Shown one piece after another: positions 61,201-64,000 of a stretch of 64,000 nt of DNA. The notes beneath the pieces were generated by a model. That model did no database searches. It saw only the letters and a list, made by a program, of their open reading frames with translations, and was not told the DNA's origin. The stretch is from NCBI GenBank assembly GCA_903813345.2, contig CAIIXF020000003.1, forward strand, positions 31,323,248 through 31,387,247, written 5' to 3'. The number at the start of each line of letters is the position of its first letter. The stretch's first letter is position 1. Source of the DNA: Owenia fusiformis (Eukaryota > Annelida > Polychaeta > Sabellida > Oweniidae). Both the position numbers and the translations under genes were made by a program.

Positions 61201-63808
61201 ACTTAATATTCTATTCAGATGCTCTCAGATCCTTTGCTATAAGAGCCTTCCATGCATTTAAATTGTAAATTAATTACCATATAACTCATGTTAATGCCTT
61301 TGTTTACATCTGTCATGAAATCCCTACACTTTCACCAAATAGACACAAATCTTAAGATACCTCTGTGTTCAGAGTTAGCATTGACTCTACATGTCTACGG
61401 TAGTAATCCAATTAGTGAGCTAACTTAAAGACTTTTGTTGAACATGTAGCCTATTTGCATGTTTGTAGGAAAAGACATGGTGGTATTAAACTTGATGATC
61501 CTGAGCCAGAACAGACAGAGACACTTGAGGAAGATGTTAAAGGTAAAGAAACAAAGAAATGAATCTTTAGTTTTTATTGTTCTTTGCCAAGAATAAATCT
61601 AAGTTTTATAGATTTTTGAATTTTAAAGCAACATGTCTTCTTTATAATCATTGAAGTACTCTTAAACTCAGTTAATTGCAGAACAAGTTAAAAGAAGAAA
61701 TACTTTGTTTCTTTTGTTTCTTTGTCTAATTTACAGATCTTGCAACTGAGATGAAAGAAGAGGAAAAAGTACATCAGGAAGAGAAAGAGAAGAAAAGAGC
61801 AGATGACCTTTGGGCAGATTTTATGAAAGATGTTGGCCACAAACCAAAGCCAAAACCTACCCCAACTCCAACACCTACCCAAAGTTCTACAGTAGGAATT
61901 GTTTAGACAGTTTTGTCAAAGAAACTGAGGCCATAGCTATTTCTTTTATTAAGATAATATTTATTTTTCCAAGTGTAATGTTAAAACCTTCACAGTGAGA
62001 GCCATCTATTGGACATATTTGGGCAGATCGTGTGTTGCACTAAAATATCCCATTGTCTTTACTCAATCAATTAATTCTAATCTCCAGCTAAAATCTCTCT
62101 CTCAGCCTCATCCAGTGAAGTCAAGAAGAGCCTCGCAGTGAAAGTCATCTATAAGATACATTTGTCTAAATCTTGTGTTACACCAAAATATCCCATCGTG
62201 TTTATACAATCAATTAATTCTTATCTCCAGCTAAAATCTCCGGCAGCTTCATCCAGTGAAGTCAAGAAGAAAGAGCCTGTCACTAGTAGTGCTGGGGCAC
62301 AGAAAATCACCATTGTGAAGGAGTATGATTTTGCTGGAGAAACTGTCAAGTATGTTTACAGATACTTGTAATAGAACATGAGTCACAGTAGAATGTCTGA
62401 CAGCAGGCAAAATAAATGAAAACAACAGGCAAAATGAACGAAAACAACTGGCAAAATGAACGAAAACAACTGGCAAAATGAACGAAAACAACAGGCAAAA
62501 GGAACAAAAACAACAGGCAAAATGATTATAAGTATGAATAACTGTTCTTGACATCATTCTACATATGTGAACCTAATTTGTGCTGACACCTTGTGTCATG
62601 TGGTGGTGTTATTGTCTCAACTGTTTTGTATTGTTACCAGGGTAACAAAGGAGGTGGATGCCTGTTCAAAGGAGGCCAAGGCTGAGCTGAAAAAGAAAGA
62701 GGCGGAAGCAGAAAAACAAAATAGCAATCCTAGCAGCTCATTGACTGGTTTAGCAAAGTATGTATTGTTCTAAGCCAAGCCATTTCCTTTAAATTTCTCT
62801 GATTTCTTTTGTAGTTATTTACAATCAGGATTTTGTTAGTTTGCATGACAAAATATTTGGAATCAAGATTTGACTTGGTTTAGCTGAAATAGAAGGTTTA
62901 CTGATATCAAACAAAATCCACCATCTTGGATGAAACTGACAACAGTTACATCTCGTATCATCCTGCTGTGGACCAGTGACTTGATTTTTACTGCATATAG
63001 GATAGGGAACCAGCCCTTCAATTAATTTTGACCCATGGGTGTACATTGTACAAGCATTGAAATGCACTCTGATTAAAAGAGTAGTAAATATATGAGGTGC
63101 CATTCATGTACTCACTATAATGAAATATCAAACTTTTATTATATATCTTTTTGGGAATATGTCTCATGTTATTGAGACCTTATTCAGGGTGGGCAAAAAA
63201 ACCAATACCCAAGTTTAAGGATGAATATCATATGATATAATGATAAACCATGCCATGTATTGTATATCATTTAAAAAAAACTTAGGTATTGGTATTTTGG
63301 CCCACCCTGTACTTTCTGTTGTGAGACCCTCTTTATTACAATTATCTATATATAATATGTACAAACTATTACCATGTTTCAGTTTAAAAAGACCAGGAAG
63401 AGGTGGTGGTGGACTGGGAAGTGTGCTGGGAAAAATAGGGAAAAAAGATAAAATCAGTACTCTGGTAAGTAATTAAAGTACATGGAGGTACACTCTAGTT
63501 TCAGAGCCTAGTCCATTAACTCTTGATAAGGATAATGCAGGTATAAATGTACAATTAATGAATAAATGTAAATTAGGTATATGAAACAGATAAATAGACT
63601 ATATAGATAAATTAGAATATTATGAAACAGATACATATATGTTTAGGAGTTTTTCCAAGTACCATTGCTATTTTTTGCTTTTTCATAAAACTTGCAAATT
63701 GTTTAATTTCATGATTTTTCAGAACAAATCTAAGCTTGACTGGGACAAGTTCAAGGAGGAAGAAGGGATAAAAGCAGACCTACAGGCCCACAATAAAGGC
63801 AAACAAGG
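58234..63808 (+). CDS. CFDP1: CFDP1 / BCNT (craniofacial development protein 1), 3' end outside window
   Basis: Eight exons are visible: 58234-58291, 60273-60390, 61469-61542, 61737-61891, 62231-62349, 62641-62757, 63383-63464 and 63723-63808, then a GTAAGA donor. Phases agree throughout. The start MSDSEDDYCSSDDADYVPSD matches the acidic N-terminus of the family. Lys/Glu-rich linkers include DDLWADFMKDVG. The conserved BCNT-C domain follows: VTKEVDACSKEAK, LGKIGKKDKISTL, KSKLDWDKFKEEEGI. The family is the metazoan counterpart of yeast Swc5, a subunit of the SRCAP/SWR1 complex that exchanges histone H2A.Z. The final exon or exons, with the conserved end of the domain, are missing. TTCCCAG just before the ATG may be the acceptor of a 5' UTR intron. 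Confidence 0.92.
58439..59448. mobile_element. 1.0-kb palindromic element with TTAA target duplication
   Basis: Arms of about 410 bp (58439-58850, 59035-59448) are inverted copies starting GGCGACGCTATATTAAATAA. Both ends abut TTAA (58435-58438, 59449-59452), the target used by piggyBac and Kolobok transposons. A loop of about 185 bp separates the arms. No transposase. Sits in CFDP1 intron 1. The rest of that intron (59453-60272) shows no further feature. Confidence 0.8.
60391..61468. other. CFDP1 intron 2, nothing recognised
   Basis: AT-rich, no repeat structure or gene seen. Two related phrases with 'aaaatgacaaagat' / 'atctttgtcat' near 60520 and 60985 suggest a weak inverted repeat of about 470 bp. 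Confidence 0.45.
61993..62275. repeat. Tandem duplication covering the start of CFDP1 exon 5
   Basis: Two adjacent copies of about 140 bp (61993-62133 and 62134-62275) share AATATCCCAT, CAATCAATTAATTCT, CTCCAGCTAAAATCTC and CATCCAGTGAAGTCAAGAAG. The second contains the real acceptor and exon start (62231). The first is a degraded duplicate exon. Confidence 0.8.
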
Positions 63809-64000
63809 GTAAGAATTTCATCATTGGTTAAATACTTAATTCTAGGTTCAATCCTGTTTTCACATGACCAACTTATTATTGCTATTGGCTGCCCTCCATC
63901 CTTGCTGGAAGGGTATTTTACAAGTATATATATGCATTTAAGCATAAATGAAGTCCTTTAAAGAAGGATGGCTGCCCTCTGAATGTATGGTGGATTTACC

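Overview
This is a eukaryotic, AT-rich window with long spliced genes, GT-AG introns and many transposons. It looks like an invertebrate metazoan, most likely marine. A C-type-lectin receptor family, a DIRS/Ngaro-type tyrosine-recombinase retrotransposon, jockey/CR1-like LINEs and many palindromic DNA elements fit a deuterostome such as a hemichordate, echinoderm or amphioxus, but a mollusc cannot be excluded. No bacterial or viral organisation is present. The species cannot be named from the sequence.

Layout. (1) 1-11,341 (+): the 3' part of a receptor gene with at least three C-type lectin domains, a mucin-like stalk, one membrane span and a short tail. A complete two-exon lipocalin gene (6,811-7,792, +) with its own TATA box and poly(A) signal sits inside one 5-kb intron. 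(2) 11,342-22,550: repeats. Two side-by-side hAT-like elements (12,340-16,256) each carry an inner palindromic element. They are followed by a 55-bp satellite (about 17,057-18,220 and 21,189-22,595) split by a 5'-truncated LINE, which is itself split by a foldback element and a MITE. (3) 22,550-24,900 (-): an ankyrin-repeat/SOCS-box gene whose last 15 codons are the first unit of that satellite. (4) 25,170-44,262 (+): CHMP1, an ESCRT-III subunit. Its 15.5-kb first intron holds a 4-kb transposon filled with 108-bp hairpin repeats, a near-pristine DIRS/Ngaro-type retrotransposon, a LINE and small palindromic elements. (5) 48,068-53,231 (-): HERPUD, an ER-membrane ubiquitin-like protein of ER-associated degradation. 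(6) 53,232-58,233: intergenic repeats, a tRNA-derived SINE and a LINE fragment. (7) 58,234 to the window end (+): CFDP1/BCNT, a chromatin-remodelling factor, incomplete at its 3' end.

The host genes do not form a pathway. ASB-like and CHMP1 are divergent and probably share a promoter. CHMP1, HERPUD and CFDP1 homologues all lie on human chromosome 16, so this may be conserved linkage. The most unusual features are repeats growing out of other things: a satellite that appears to be copied from the end of a SOCS-box coding region, a hairpin satellite inside a transposon whose unit resembles that transposon's own ends, and a foldback element with minisatellite arms.
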